The position numbers and the translations under genes are program-made. The notes under the pieces were generated by a model. It had not been told where the DNA came from and searched no databases. It saw nothing but the letters and a program-made list of their open reading frames with translations. Positions 1-8,952 of a stretch of 64,000 nt of DNA are shown here, in pieces. This DNA comes from Cellvibrio sp. (lineage in GTDB: Bacteria > Pseudomonadota > Gammaproteobacteria > Pseudomonadales > Cellvibrionaceae), in assembly GCA_016712405.1 (NCBI GenBank), contig JADJRD010000002.1, positions 62,001 to 126,000 of the forward strand, read 5' to 3'. The first letter of the stretch is position 1. Each line of letters opens with the position of its first letter.

Positions 1-1
1 A

Positions 2-2809
2 GCGGAAAATACCAGCTTTGCAGCGCTTGCGGGAGGTGCAACCCTGGTGAACAACGGGCCTAACTATATTACTGGCAGTGTTGGTTCGCATACGGCGGAC
101 ATCACGCCGGGTGCCAGTGTGAATTACACCATTGCCTCAGGAAGTACAGTTGGCGATAAAACCATCGGTGCTGGTTTTTATACTTTGTTTGTTCGTTACG
201 CTATCCCTGCTTCTTATGGAGGAAAAGTGGCGCAGGTGAAAACCAATGGCGTCACTGCAGACGTATCATTTAATGCAACCAGTTCCTGGAGCAATGCTCG
301 TGTTGATGTAATTAAAATCAACGAAGGTGCTAACACCATTGAGGTCGGCGGTGGTTGGAACTACTACCGTATCGACAGCATTCTGCTAATTCCCGCTCCC
401 AAACCGGCTAAACCTCTCGCTGTTGCGCCAACCTTGGTCAATGAAAATGCAACAGATGCTACCAAAGATTTAATGGCATTTCTGGTCAGTAACTATGGTG
501 AAAGAGCCATCAGTGGCCAAACCGAATTTATGGATTACAACGATCTTGCCAATAAAACCGGCCTGCGTGATTTCAATAAAGTTGTCGAGATTACCGAAGG
601 AAAATCGCCAGCAATCGTTGCGTTTGATTTGATGGATTATTCAAGCTCACGCATTAATTGCGGCGCTGAACCTGGCACCTTGAGCGAGGATATGATCAAT
701 GAGCACAACACTAAAAATGTGATTCTTTCGCCTTTGTGGCATTGGAATGCGCCCACAAAACTTATCGATACAACTTGCACTGGCAGTGGCAATACGGCTT
801 GGTATTCAGGCTTCTACTCCACAGGCACAACCTTCAATTTGCAAACCGCTTTGGCGGATACCAACAGTGCTGATTATCAAGCCTTGATTTCCGATATGGA
901 TGATATCGCGGCAGAGCTTAAGAAATTTGCCGATGCCGATATTCCACTTTTGTGGCGTCCATTGCACGAAGCCGAAGGTGGTTGGTTCTGGTGGGGCGCA
1001 TCAGATGCGGCATCCTTGAAAGCACTCTGGGTAATTATGTATGCGCGATTCACTGATGTGCATCAGCTCAATAATCTGATCTGGGTTTACACCCATGCCG
1101 GTGAGTTAAGCAATGAGTGGTATCCAGGCGATGCTTATGTCGACATTGTGGGTTATGACGGTTACGACGGTAAAAATACTGATAACCCATTCAAGACCCA
1201 GTTCTCTACATTAAAAGATCGTTTTGATGGTAAGAAACTCGTAGCGCTCACTGAAACCGGCACCATTCCCAATATTGAATTGATGCAACAACAAAATGCC
1301 TGGTGGGCTTATTTCGTCACCTGGAGTTCTGAATTCAGTACTGATTACGGCCCCAATAATGCTGATGCCGCTAAAGCAAAAGCCAGTTATGAATTTGCAG
1401 GAATTCTTAATTTGGATGATGTTCCCGGTGGTCGTGCAAAAGTAGAAGCAGGTCTATATACCGGCTTTGAATTTGATCAGGAATCTGTGTTTGGTGCTCA
1501 GGTGGGTTGGTCTGACACTTCTGGTATTACACGGTCAAGTGAATGGGCATCCAGCGGCAGTACTTCGCTGGCATTTTTCAAAGATCTGGTTGCCTTGGGC
1601 GCATCGAGTGACATTGTATTTCAGGCTTATCCTGCGGATGGTGTTGATGTCACTGATATGACCAGTATGACCATCAAAGTGAAAACCACTGGTGCGGGGA
1701 GTAATGTGAATGCGCATATTTTCTGGAAGTCAGGAAGTGATGAATCATGGCCTGCTGCTGTGTCAGTACCTGCTGAAGGTGCAACGCTAACAATCCCATT
1801 AACGGTCGATACCCTGAGTGGTTTTGGTGTTCGCTTTAATGGTGTTGATGCTGCATCAACCAATGCCAAATTCTTTATTGATGAAATCACAGTATCTAAT
1901 GGAACCACATCCAAAATCCTCTATGACTTTGAACCCGCAACATCCGGTTTTGAATCACAAATTGGTTGGTCAGGAGTATCGGGAATAACCACTTCAAATG
2001 AGTGGTCTGCTACGGGTGCTCGTTCTTTGGCACTCTATAAAAATCTGGTTACTCATGGTTCTGCCAGCGATGTTGTGTTCCAAGCCTATCCGGCAGATGG
2101 CATTGATGTCACCGACAAAACGACCATTACCATCCGGGTTCATGCGCTTGATGCGGGTGCCAATGTGAATGCACATATTTTCTGGAAAGGTGAAGGTAGT
2201 GAATCCTGGCCTGCAGCAGTTCCAGTCACAGCAAACGGTGCAGAGCTGACGATTGATGTTTCTGCTGTCGATAAGTTGGATGGTATTGGTGTTCGCTTTA
2301 ATGGAGTCGATGCCGCTTCCACCAATGCCAGATTCTTCGTCGATACCATAAAAGTTGATAACAATATTATTTATGACTTTGAAGCTGCAGATGCTTGGCA
2401 ATTCCAGGTCAATTGGGGAACCGTTCCTGGTATTCAATTGGCAACTGATTGGGCAAAAACAGGTGCTTATTCGCTAGCGGGCGTCACTCAACTGGTGAAT
2501 GGCGATGACAACATCATTTTGCAAACCTATCCCGCTGGCGGCCTGCTGCTGGGCGATGTCACCACACTGAAAATTTCCGCGCATGCAACTGATGTGGGTA
2601 ACGCAACTCAAGCCATGCTTTTCGCCAAAGATAAAGACGGTGCTTGGAAAGATGGTGGCGCTGTGGCTTTGGTTAATGGCAGCGCTGAACTTTCTCTGGA
2701 TATTTCAACCATGGGCGGCGAATTGAGTGGGTTTGGTGTTCGTTTCATGGGGCCAGTAAACAGTGCCACTGAATCCAAATACTACATAGACGACGTTACT
2801 TTTGAGTAA
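2..2809 (+). CDS. Modular GH26 endo-beta-mannanase, 5' end outside the window
   Basis: Secreted mannan-degrading glycoside hydrolase. The frame is open to the left edge, so the start and signal peptide are missing. Numbering from the GTG at 47, residues up to about 118 look like a CBM35-type binding domain. The GH26 catalytic barrel spans about 130-450, with the acid/base Glu308 in RPLHEAEGGWFWWG and the nucleophile Glu403 in ALTETG. Three tandem repeats of about 145 residues follow (about 470-620, 626-775 and 776-920). Each runs from a YDFE/GFEFD start to a FGVRF...YIDE end and is probably a jelly-roll carbohydrate-binding module of unassigned family. Repeats 1 and 2 are alike even at DNA level, so a recent duplication is likely. 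The receptor gene 94 bp downstream is the probable uptake partner. The GH26 call is firm; the CBM family assignments are tentative. Confidence 0.93.
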   Translation, partial: AENTSFAALAGGATLVNNGPNYITGSVGSHTADITPGASVNYTIASGSTVGDKTIGAGFYTLFVRYAIPASYGGKVAQVKTNGVTADVSFNATSSWSNARVDVIKINEGANTIEVGGGWNYYRIDSILLIPAPKPAKPLAVAPTLVNENATDATKDLMAFLVSNYGERAISGQTEFMDYNDLANKTGLRDFNKVVEITEGKSPAIVAFDLMDYSSSRINCGAEPGTLSEDMINEHNTKNVILSPLWHWNAPTKLIDTTCTGSGNTAWYSGFYSTGTTFNLQTALADTNSADYQALISDMDDIAAELKKFADADIPLLWRPLHEAEGGWFWWGASDAASLKALWVIMYARFTDVHQLNNLIWVYTHAGELSNEWYPGDAYVDIVGYDGYDGKNTDNPFKTQFSTLKDRFDGKKLVALTETGTIPNIELMQQQNAWWAYFVTWSSEFSTDYGPNNADAAKAKASYEFAGILNLDDVPGGRAKVEAGLYTGFEFDQESVFGAQVGWSDTSGITRSSEWASSGSTSLAFFKDLVALGASSDIVFQAYPADGVDVTDMTSMTIKVKTTGAGSNVNAHIFWKSGSDESWPAAVSVPAEGATLTIPLTVDTLSGFGVRFNGVDAASTNAKFFIDEITVSNGTTSKILYDFEPATSGFESQIGWSGVSGITTSNEWSATGARSLALYKNLVTHGSASDVVFQAYPADGIDVTDKTTITIRVHALDAGANVNAHIFWKGEGSESWPAAVPVTANGAELTIDVSAVDKLDGIGVRFNGVDAASTNARFFVDTIKVDNNIIYDFEAADAWQFQVNWGTVPGIQLATDWAKTGAYSLAGVTQLVNGDDNIILQTYPAGGLLLGDVTTLKISAHATDVGNATQAMLFAKDKDGAWKDGGAVALVNGSAELSLDISTMGGELSGFGVRFMGPVNSATESKYYIDDVTFE

Positions 2810-2844
2810 TTACTTTTGAATAATCAAAAAATCTAACTTAGTCA

Positions 2845-2868
2845 CGGCGCTTCAATCGCGAAGCGCCG
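2845..2868. other. Intercistronic stem-loop between mannanase and receptor genes
   Basis: A perfect 9-bp stem (CGGCGCTTC / GAAGCGCCG) with a 6-nt loop lies between the two genes. It has no T-run on the plus strand, so it is not a clear intrinsic terminator. An mRNA-stabilising or processing hairpin that gives the two genes unequal expression is one possibility. Confidence 0.5.
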
Positions 2869-2903
2869 ATCAAAAATGAACAGAATTTAAATAGGAACGA
2901 ATC

Positions 2904-5900
2904 ATGTCTTTCCAACATAAAGTATTCAAATTGAACTTATTATCGGCTGGCGTTATTGCAGCGATTATTTGTCCAACCAGTGTGAGTTACGCGCAAGAAA
3001 CTGAAGTCACTGAAGAAGTGGTTATTTACGGTATTCGCAGTGCAACTAAAAATGCAATTGATACCAAACGCAGTGCCGCTTCTGTTGTTGATGCTATTTC
3101 TGCAACGGATATAGGCAAGTTGCCGGACGCGACGATTGCAGACTCGTTACAACGTGTTCCCGGTATTCAAATTACGCGGACTGGCGGTGAAGGTACGGGT
3201 GTGAATATTCGTGGTAATACTAACGTCACTACCACATTGAATGGTGAACAAATGTTGGCAGCGGGTTCGATTACTACTGTGTCCCCCAACTTTGCCGATG
3301 TTCCTTCCACTATGGTATCGGGCATTGAAGTTTTTAAATCCGCAGAAGCAAAAAATGTAGTGAGTGGTTTGGCGGGAACAATCAACTTGAAAACCAACAG
3401 GCCTTTCTTGTTGGATAATGGTTTTACTGCCGTCGGAAAAATTGAAGCAGTGCAAGGTGCATTGGGTAAAGAAACAGATGGCAACTATTCCGGATTTTTA
3501 GGTTACAACAACGATGATAAATTCGGTGCGTCATTAAATATTTCTCACGGTAGTGCGTACCTCGCGGATTATTGGAATGGTTCGCAAGGCGGTAATCCTG
3601 GTCGCTGGTCTGGCTGGCGAAATATGGCCAGTGAAGCCACAGGTTACGTGGTTGATGACGTTGACGTGAATGGTGATGGCGACACTAATGATGCCTTCTA
3701 CACTTTCGAAGGTCATCAAGCAGCGAATCGTTTTATTGATAGAGAAAGAACCGGTGTTAATGGTTCAGCGCAATACAAAATCAACGATGCTTTTGAATTA
3801 ACTGGCGATGTGTTTTATACAAAATTGGATGAACACATTTACATGCAAGCATTTGTTGCCGAACAATCCTGGCAAAGTATTATTGGTTGGGCAACACCGG
3901 ATGAAGGTGCAACAAAAGCCTATCCAAACATAGTGCATAGAAACGGTGAAGTGATTACTTTGCCGGGTAATTTGTACACCATGCAGTCGGCACTCTGGCA
4001 AACCCGTTTGGTGAAAACACAAAACCAAACTATCGCGACAGAAAAAGAATCATTAAATACTAATCTTGAATTGTCGTTTGATAATGGCGGCGCTTTTACA
4101 GGAAAAGTTCGTTGGATTCATGGCGAAGCTGTAGATGATTTGGCTAACAGTACAGTCGATTCAACACTCACTGATGGTTCGCAAATTAATGATCGTTATC
4201 GTCCTGCCGGCGGAACTGAAACCTGGGCGAATCCTTGGGGTTATGGCAGCTTCAATGCCATGTTGCCTGATGGAACCGTTGTTCCTGATACGGCCATCCA
4301 AGTACCGATTCATATTGCTTATTCCGGTAGCAAGCAACATTGGACTCTTCCTAATGTTAATCTGCCGATTACTAATGCAGATGGAAGTGTCACAACCGTT
4401 AATGAAATTTTCGGTAGCAATTTAAATCGTTACAGTCCAAAATCATCCAATCTCACCGGTACTTATTCCAATGCAGATTTGGATATTGTCAGATTGGATG
4501 GCAGTTATGAATTTGATTCAGCATTATTCAACACGGTGACATCGATTGATGTTGGTATAAGGCGTGGGGAACGCAATGTTGAAAAAGATGGATGGATTGG
4601 TGGTTTATTGAGAACCAACGAATACGGCGATGCATTTGTTGCGCGCTGGAAAGATACAGTTTCACCAGCACCGGTCACTGGCGAATCTTACATAGAACCC
4701 ATTTCGTTTACTGAATTAAATGCGATGGGAATGATTAAAGGCATCAGCGATTTTCATGGCACTAGTGGTATAGGAAAAGTTTATTTTATTGATCCGGAAG
4801 CAATGGATGATCCTGTTGCCTGGCATGAAAAAATTTACGGCCCACACATACTGGTACCTGATGCAACACATGTGTACGACATTAACGACACAACGACATC
4901 TTTTTATTTGCAGGCAAATCTTGAGCGTGAATTATTTGGCCGTCCATTCAAAGGTAATGTCGGTTTCCGTTATGTAGAAACCGAATTTACGATTGAGCAA
5001 AGTGTTGCCGGCTCTCCTGCGTCTGTTGATATTAACGGTGAAACTTATTTGCTTGGCCCGGGCATGGTGGCATCAGTCGGCGATTCAGTAACGGCGATTA
5101 ATAGTTACGATGAAATTTTGCCAGCGATTAACTTGTCATTGGATTTGAATGATGATCAAGTGTTGCGTTTTGCTTTCACTAAAACCATTGGTACTCACGA
5201 CACAGATTCGCTCGGTGGTGGTTTAAATGTTAATCGAACCAACTCTTGTAATATCACTCGCCCTAATGGTGGGCCTGTTGCATGTGCTAACTCGGGAAAT
5301 CAAAACGGTAACCCGGCATTGTTACCTAATCTGCAATACAACGCTGATATTAGTTACGAATGGTATTTCAACGAAAGCAGCATGGTGAGTGTGGGATTAT
5401 TTTGGGTTCAGGGTTTAACCAAAACCGAAAACCGTCGCATTATGCGTGACGATATTGTGGATGATGATGGTGAGGTGCGTGGTTACAATCCGGAAACTGG
5501 TGAATTCACTGGCTTGGTGCCAATTGAATCGGTTGTGAGTTTTAACGAGAAAGGTGATGCAACCAATGGTTTGGAAATTGGTTACAAACAATCGTTAGAT
5601 TTCTTGCCAGGTTTTTGGAGCGGCTTTGGTGTTGATGCCAACTTTACTTATTCGCCTGGTGAAGGTTCCGACACTGATTACTACGGTAAAAAATCACCTG
5701 GTATTAATAATTCTGAATATCAATCCAACCTGGCGTTATGGTACGAACGAGATGGTATTCAGGCGCGTATCGCACATAACTATCGCAGCAAAATGTATAT
5801 CGGCAGAACGATACAGGGTGAATATCAATTTGCCTTTTATCAAAAACCGACCAACTATATTGATGCTTCTATCAGTTATGAATTTATTGAAAATATGACG

Positions 5901-6026
5901 GTTGCATTGCAAGTCACAAACCTGACGCAAGAGCATCAAGAACTATACAATCAGTGGGAGTCGAATGTTGATTCGGCTTTCTACAACGAGCGTCGTACCA
6001 GCTTAAGCTTTCAGGTTAAATATTGA
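2904..6026 (+). CDS. TonB-dependent outer-membrane receptor, probable mannooligosaccharide uptake
   Basis: A 1040-residue outer-membrane transporter energised by TonB-ExbBD. Residues 1-30 form a signal peptide ending in VSYA. A TonB box (EEVVIYG, about 37-43) follows. The plug domain contains LPDATIADSLQRVPGIQI and an IRG...TLNGEQM stretch. The C-terminal beta-barrel ends in an aromatic residue (SFQVKY), as outer-membrane barrels do. The length fits the large TonB receptors used for glycans in Cellvibrio and Xanthomonas relatives. A Shine-Dalgarno sequence (AGGAA) precedes the ATG. The substrate is inferred only from the adjacent mannanase. Transcription probably ends at the hairpin just downstream. 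Confidence 0.93.
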   Translation: MSFQHKVFKLNLLSAGVIAAIICPTSVSYAQETEVTEEVVIYGIRSATKNAIDTKRSAASVVDAISATDIGKLPDATIADSLQRVPGIQITRTGGEGTGVNIRGNTNVTTTLNGEQMLAAGSITTVSPNFADVPSTMVSGIEVFKSAEAKNVVSGLAGTINLKTNRPFLLDNGFTAVGKIEAVQGALGKETDGNYSGFLGYNNDDKFGASLNISHGSAYLADYWNGSQGGNPGRWSGWRNMASEATGYVVDDVDVNGDGDTNDAFYTFEGHQAANRFIDRERTGVNGSAQYKINDAFELTGDVFYTKLDEHIYMQAFVAEQSWQSIIGWATPDEGATKAYPNIVHRNGEVITLPGNLYTMQSALWQTRLVKTQNQTIATEKESLNTNLELSFDNGGAFTGKVRWIHGEAVDDLANSTVDSTLTDGSQINDRYRPAGGTETWANPWGYGSFNAMLPDGTVVPDTAIQVPIHIAYSGSKQHWTLPNVNLPITNADGSVTTVNEIFGSNLNRYSPKSSNLTGTYSNADLDIVRLDGSYEFDSALFNTVTSIDVGIRRGERNVEKDGWIGGLLRTNEYGDAFVARWKDTVSPAPVTGESYIEPISFTELNAMGMIKGISDFHGTSGIGKVYFIDPEAMDDPVAWHEKIYGPHILVPDATHVYDINDTTTSFYLQANLERELFGRPFKGNVGFRYVETEFTIEQSVAGSPASVDINGETYLLGPGMVASVGDSVTAINSYDEILPAINLSLDLNDDQVLRFAFTKTIGTHDTDSLGGGLNVNRTNSCNITRPNGGPVACANSGNQNGNPALLPNLQYNADISYEWYFNESSMVSVGLFWVQGLTKTENRRIMRDDIVDDDGEVRGYNPETGEFTGLVPIESVVSFNEKGDATNGLEIGYKQSLDFLPGFWSGFGVDANFTYSPGEGSDTDYYGKKSPGINNSEYQSNLALWYERDGIQARIAHNYRSKMYIGRTIQGEYQFAFYQKPTNYIDASISYEFIENMTVALQVTNLTQEHQELYNQWESNVDSAFYNERRTSLSFQVKY

Positions 6027-6054
6027 TTTGGGTTTTATGGAGCCCAATCCTTTT

Positions 6055-6092
6055 GCGAGCCCAGACTTTTTTAGATGGGTTCGCTTTTTTTT
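6055..6092 (+). terminator. Rho-independent terminator after the receptor gene
   Basis: A 9-bp stem GCGAGCCCA / TGGGTTCGC (one G-T pair) around a 12-nt loop is followed directly by eight T residues at 6085-6092. It lies 28 bp after the receptor stop codon. Confidence 0.85.
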
Positions 6093-6135
6093 AGCTTGCT
6101 GGCTCAGCATTAAAACAAATTGGATTTGAATCACC

Positions 6136-6511
6136 ATGATGAAATCCCCGAAGGAGGTTAAGCAAGCTCAGCAATTAGAACATCTTCGGATGTTACGTGA
6201 GTGCTCTGCTGCCCAAAAAGCCAAGATAGTATTGGAGAACTCTGGCTTCGCTGCGGCCATCCACAAAAATCGTCATCTAGTTTCTATTCAATTCGGCAAG
6301 TAGCTTTATCTATATAACTAGCGAAGTCGGTACATCACACTTGCAGCACTGGTTCGGTGGAAGATGGGATATAGAAGTACAGGAAAGCGTAAAAGGATTA
6401 GGGGCCTATGGAAAAACGTTGACTGTTTTGCATGATATTGAAATACCTGATTCGGAGGATGAAGAGTTCGAAAGAGAACTTATTGAATCGTGGACACCAC
6501 GCTTCAGATAG
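6136..6511 (+). pseudogene. Small unknown gene, apparently frameshifted
   Basis: Two adjacent reading frames look like halves of one protein. The first runs from ATG 6136 to TAG 6303 (55 residues, charged, containing KSPKEVKQAQQLEHLRML). The second is open from 6281 to TAG 6511 in another frame. It contains WFGGRWDIEVQE and ends in the acidic stretch IPDSEDEEFERELIESW. Joined near 6295-6305 they would give a soluble protein of about 120 residues. I recognise no family. Both halves have protein-like composition, which supports decay of a real gene over chance. It lies just before the accessory protease/helicase pair. Confidence 0.45.
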
Positions 6512-6667
6512 AAATTGCTGGCGCTAGACTTTTGCAAGTGCAGATCACCAAGCTATAAATTAATATCGGTATTTTTTAAGTTAAATTATTTGTATTCAAT
6601 GACTTAAGCTCGAGTATCACTATTTATTGTGAAAGAAAATTAAACGATCTTCAAAAACCTTTATGAA

Positions 6668-6751
6668 AGTATCATTAATTATTATATGGCGCTGAAATTC
6701 AGCTCCTTATAAATCAATAAGTTAGCAAAGAGATTAGTATCATTAATTATT
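6668..6751. repeat. 16-bp direct repeat in front of the protease gene
   Basis: The sequence AGTATCATTAATTATT occurs at 6668-6683 and again at 6736-6751. The second copy runs into the TTG taken as the protease start. The 238 bp between the frameshifted gene and the protease are AT-rich and otherwise empty. The repeat could mark a deletion or insertion end, or be a regulator site. Confidence 0.5.
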
Positions 6752-8903
6752 GGACGCGGACAACAGACATGGTATTGAGTTTGTAAGCCAAGAAGATAAT
6801 CAAATTTGCGTAGTATTTGCGGACGAAATCGGACTCGCTATGTTCGCAGATCATTTGCAACGTTTGGGATTAGACAATGCTGAGCTGACATACAAGCAAA
6901 TTCTTCAAGCTATAGATGGCATCGATAACTGGACAAGTGAAGATCGTAAAAGCTGGGCCATCAAGAAAAATGGCTTGCCGGAGAGTGAGCAGTATTTATT
7001 GGATGTTGAACTCTGGCCTGTTGAGGTTGCTCATCACCCAAAACGATTAAGTTTTTGCGAAGCCTTCGAGCGCTGGTTAATTCAGAACAATATAATCCGT
7101 AAAGATAAAATAAATCTCGATAGCTTAATAATGTATCGTGTATTGGTTAACGCAGCGCAGGCTGACGCACTTCTAAATCACGCTGATGTAAGACTGGTAG
7201 ATATTCCGCCGGAAAGTGGCATTCGCTATAACCAATTAAATTGCGATATTGAAAATTTACCGGAGGGTATTCCATCTCCTTCACCGGAAGCGGCTAGGGT
7301 TTGTGTTCTTGATAGTGGAGTTGCAACTAACCACCCATTGTTAGCGCCCGCGATTGCGGAAAGTGTGAGTTTCATGGGTGGTGAAGGTGGCGGTGATTTA
7401 AATGGTCATGGCACTGCTGTTGCGGGAATTGTACTTTACGGTGATCTTGAAGCTTGTAATAAAACCAATTTTTGGAAGCCAGAGCTTTTAATCTTCAATG
7501 GCAAAATTCTGGACGACAATGCCGAGTTTGATGAAACATCTATCGAAAAAACTTTGGTGGAAGCAGTAACTTATTTTGTTGAAGAGCACCAATGTCGAAT
7601 TTTTAATTTATCTATAGGTAATGCAAATGCTCCTTATGACAACTGTCATATTCGAGGTATTGCTTATGTATTGGATAAATTAGCGAGAGATTTAAATGTT
7701 TTATTTGTTGTGTCGGCAGGAAATTTTTCTGGTTCTACAGATCCCAATGTGCCGACTAATAGTTGGAGAGATGAATACCCAGAATATTTGTTATCAGACG
7801 CAAGTGTCATCATCGATCCTGCTCCCGCACTCAATGTACTGACAGTAGGTAGCTTGGCTCGTCACAATGCTACCTTTGATGCACAAAGATATCCTGAAAT
7901 TGGACCATTAGCTCCAGCTTCCGAAAATCAGCCATCTCCATTTACTCGCCATGGTCCTTCCATCAAAGGTGCAATCAAACCTGAGTTGGTTGCTGTCGGC
8001 GGTAATCTCGCTGTTGCAATGAGAACGGGTGATGAGCACCGTGAGGTGATGCGAGGTTTGGGTGTACTTACCTGCAATAATAAATTCATTGGCAATACAT
8101 TATTCAGTGAAATCAGCGGTACTAGCTTTGCCGCACCTTATATTACCCATCTTGCTGGTCGTGCTCTTAATAATTACCCTAAAGCATCGGCTAATTTACT
8201 TCGAGCATTGTTAGTCAATCATGCAAATATGCTTCCTGAAATTGAAAATAGCTTTTCAGATGAAATGAAGCAGACATACAAGGCTGGGACCGAACGTGAT
8301 TCTTGCAGAGATATTGCCGGTTATGGCGTGGTTGATGAAAGCGAGCTATTTCGGTCTTCAGAAAGTGCTGTTGTTCTAATGGCAGAAGAAAAAATTGAAA
8401 ATAATTCGCATCAATTTTTTGAATTACCATTGCCTCCAGAGTTTTTGAGGACACAAACTGCCGCGAGAGAAATTCGTGTTACTTTGGCGTATTGTCCTGC
8501 AGTTAGAACTACAAGAATCGATTATGTAGCTACCAAAATACATTTCAAATTAATCAAGGATATTTCATTAGAGGCGGTAGAACGGCATTTTAATCATGAT
8601 ACCCAAGCTGAAGCTGAGACTAGAGGAGATGATGCAGAACCTAACAGAGATATTAGTGCTGTATTAAGAAGTAAAGGTACTGTTCAATCTTCAACATGGC
8701 GACTTCGGCAACGAAAACCTACAGAAAAATGGTTTGTGGTAGTTACTCGCCAAGACAAGGATTGGGGTGAGTCAATGAGTTTGGAGCTAGAAGATTACGC
8801 ACTCGTTGTTACGGTAACTGATCGTGAAAACGAAAATGCGCAGTTGTATACGCAGATATCTCAACGTATAGAGCAGCAGATTAGAGCTCGGGCTAGAGTG
8901 TAA
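6750..8903 (+). CDS. Subtilisin-like serine protease (S8), probably missing its N-terminus
   Basis: A 717-residue intracellular-type subtilase with no signal peptide or membrane segment. The triad is intact: Asp188 (VLDSGVATNHP), His220 (NGHGTAVAGI), oxyanion Asn325 (SAGNFSG) and Ser459 (SGTSFAAP). About 180 residues precede the catalytic domain (FVSQEDNQICVVFAD...) and about 230 follow it. The domain order resembles the large S8 peptidases paired with AAA ATPases in IetAS-type defence loci, but no AAA gene is present. Those proteins usually have roughly 100 more N-terminal residues. Here the frame is closed by a TAA at 6744 and the first start is a TTG at 6750 without a good ribosome site; ATG 6840 is the alternative. 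The helicase gene follows after 49 bp, so co-transcription is likely. Confidence 0.82.
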   Translation: MDADNRHGIEFVSQEDNQICVVFADEIGLAMFADHLQRLGLDNAELTYKQILQAIDGIDNWTSEDRKSWAIKKNGLPESEQYLLDVELWPVEVAHHPKRLSFCEAFERWLIQNNIIRKDKINLDSLIMYRVLVNAAQADALLNHADVRLVDIPPESGIRYNQLNCDIENLPEGIPSPSPEAARVCVLDSGVATNHPLLAPAIAESVSFMGGEGGGDLNGHGTAVAGIVLYGDLEACNKTNFWKPELLIFNGKILDDNAEFDETSIEKTLVEAVTYFVEEHQCRIFNLSIGNANAPYDNCHIRGIAYVLDKLARDLNVLFVVSAGNFSGSTDPNVPTNSWRDEYPEYLLSDASVIIDPAPALNVLTVGSLARHNATFDAQRYPEIGPLAPASENQPSPFTRHGPSIKGAIKPELVAVGGNLAVAMRTGDEHREVMRGLGVLTCNNKFIGNTLFSEISGTSFAAPYITHLAGRALNNYPKASANLLRALLVNHANMLPEIENSFSDEMKQTYKAGTERDSCRDIAGYGVVDESELFRSSESAVVLMAEEKIENNSHQFFELPLPPEFLRTQTAAREIRVTLAYCPAVRTTRIDYVATKIHFKLIKDISLEAVERHFNHDTQAEAETRGDDAEPNRDISAVLRSKGTVQSSTWRLRQRKPTEKWFVVVTRQDKDWGESMSLELEDYALVVTVTDRENENAQLYTQISQRIEQQIRARARV

Positions 8904-8952
8904 TGACAACTGATCGGCTCAAAAATCTATTTTAAATGGTGAAAAAACTCCT

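Noticed and set aside
2845..2868. Intrinsic terminator after the mannanase
   Set aside because: A strong stem but no T-run; reported as an intercistronic hairpin.
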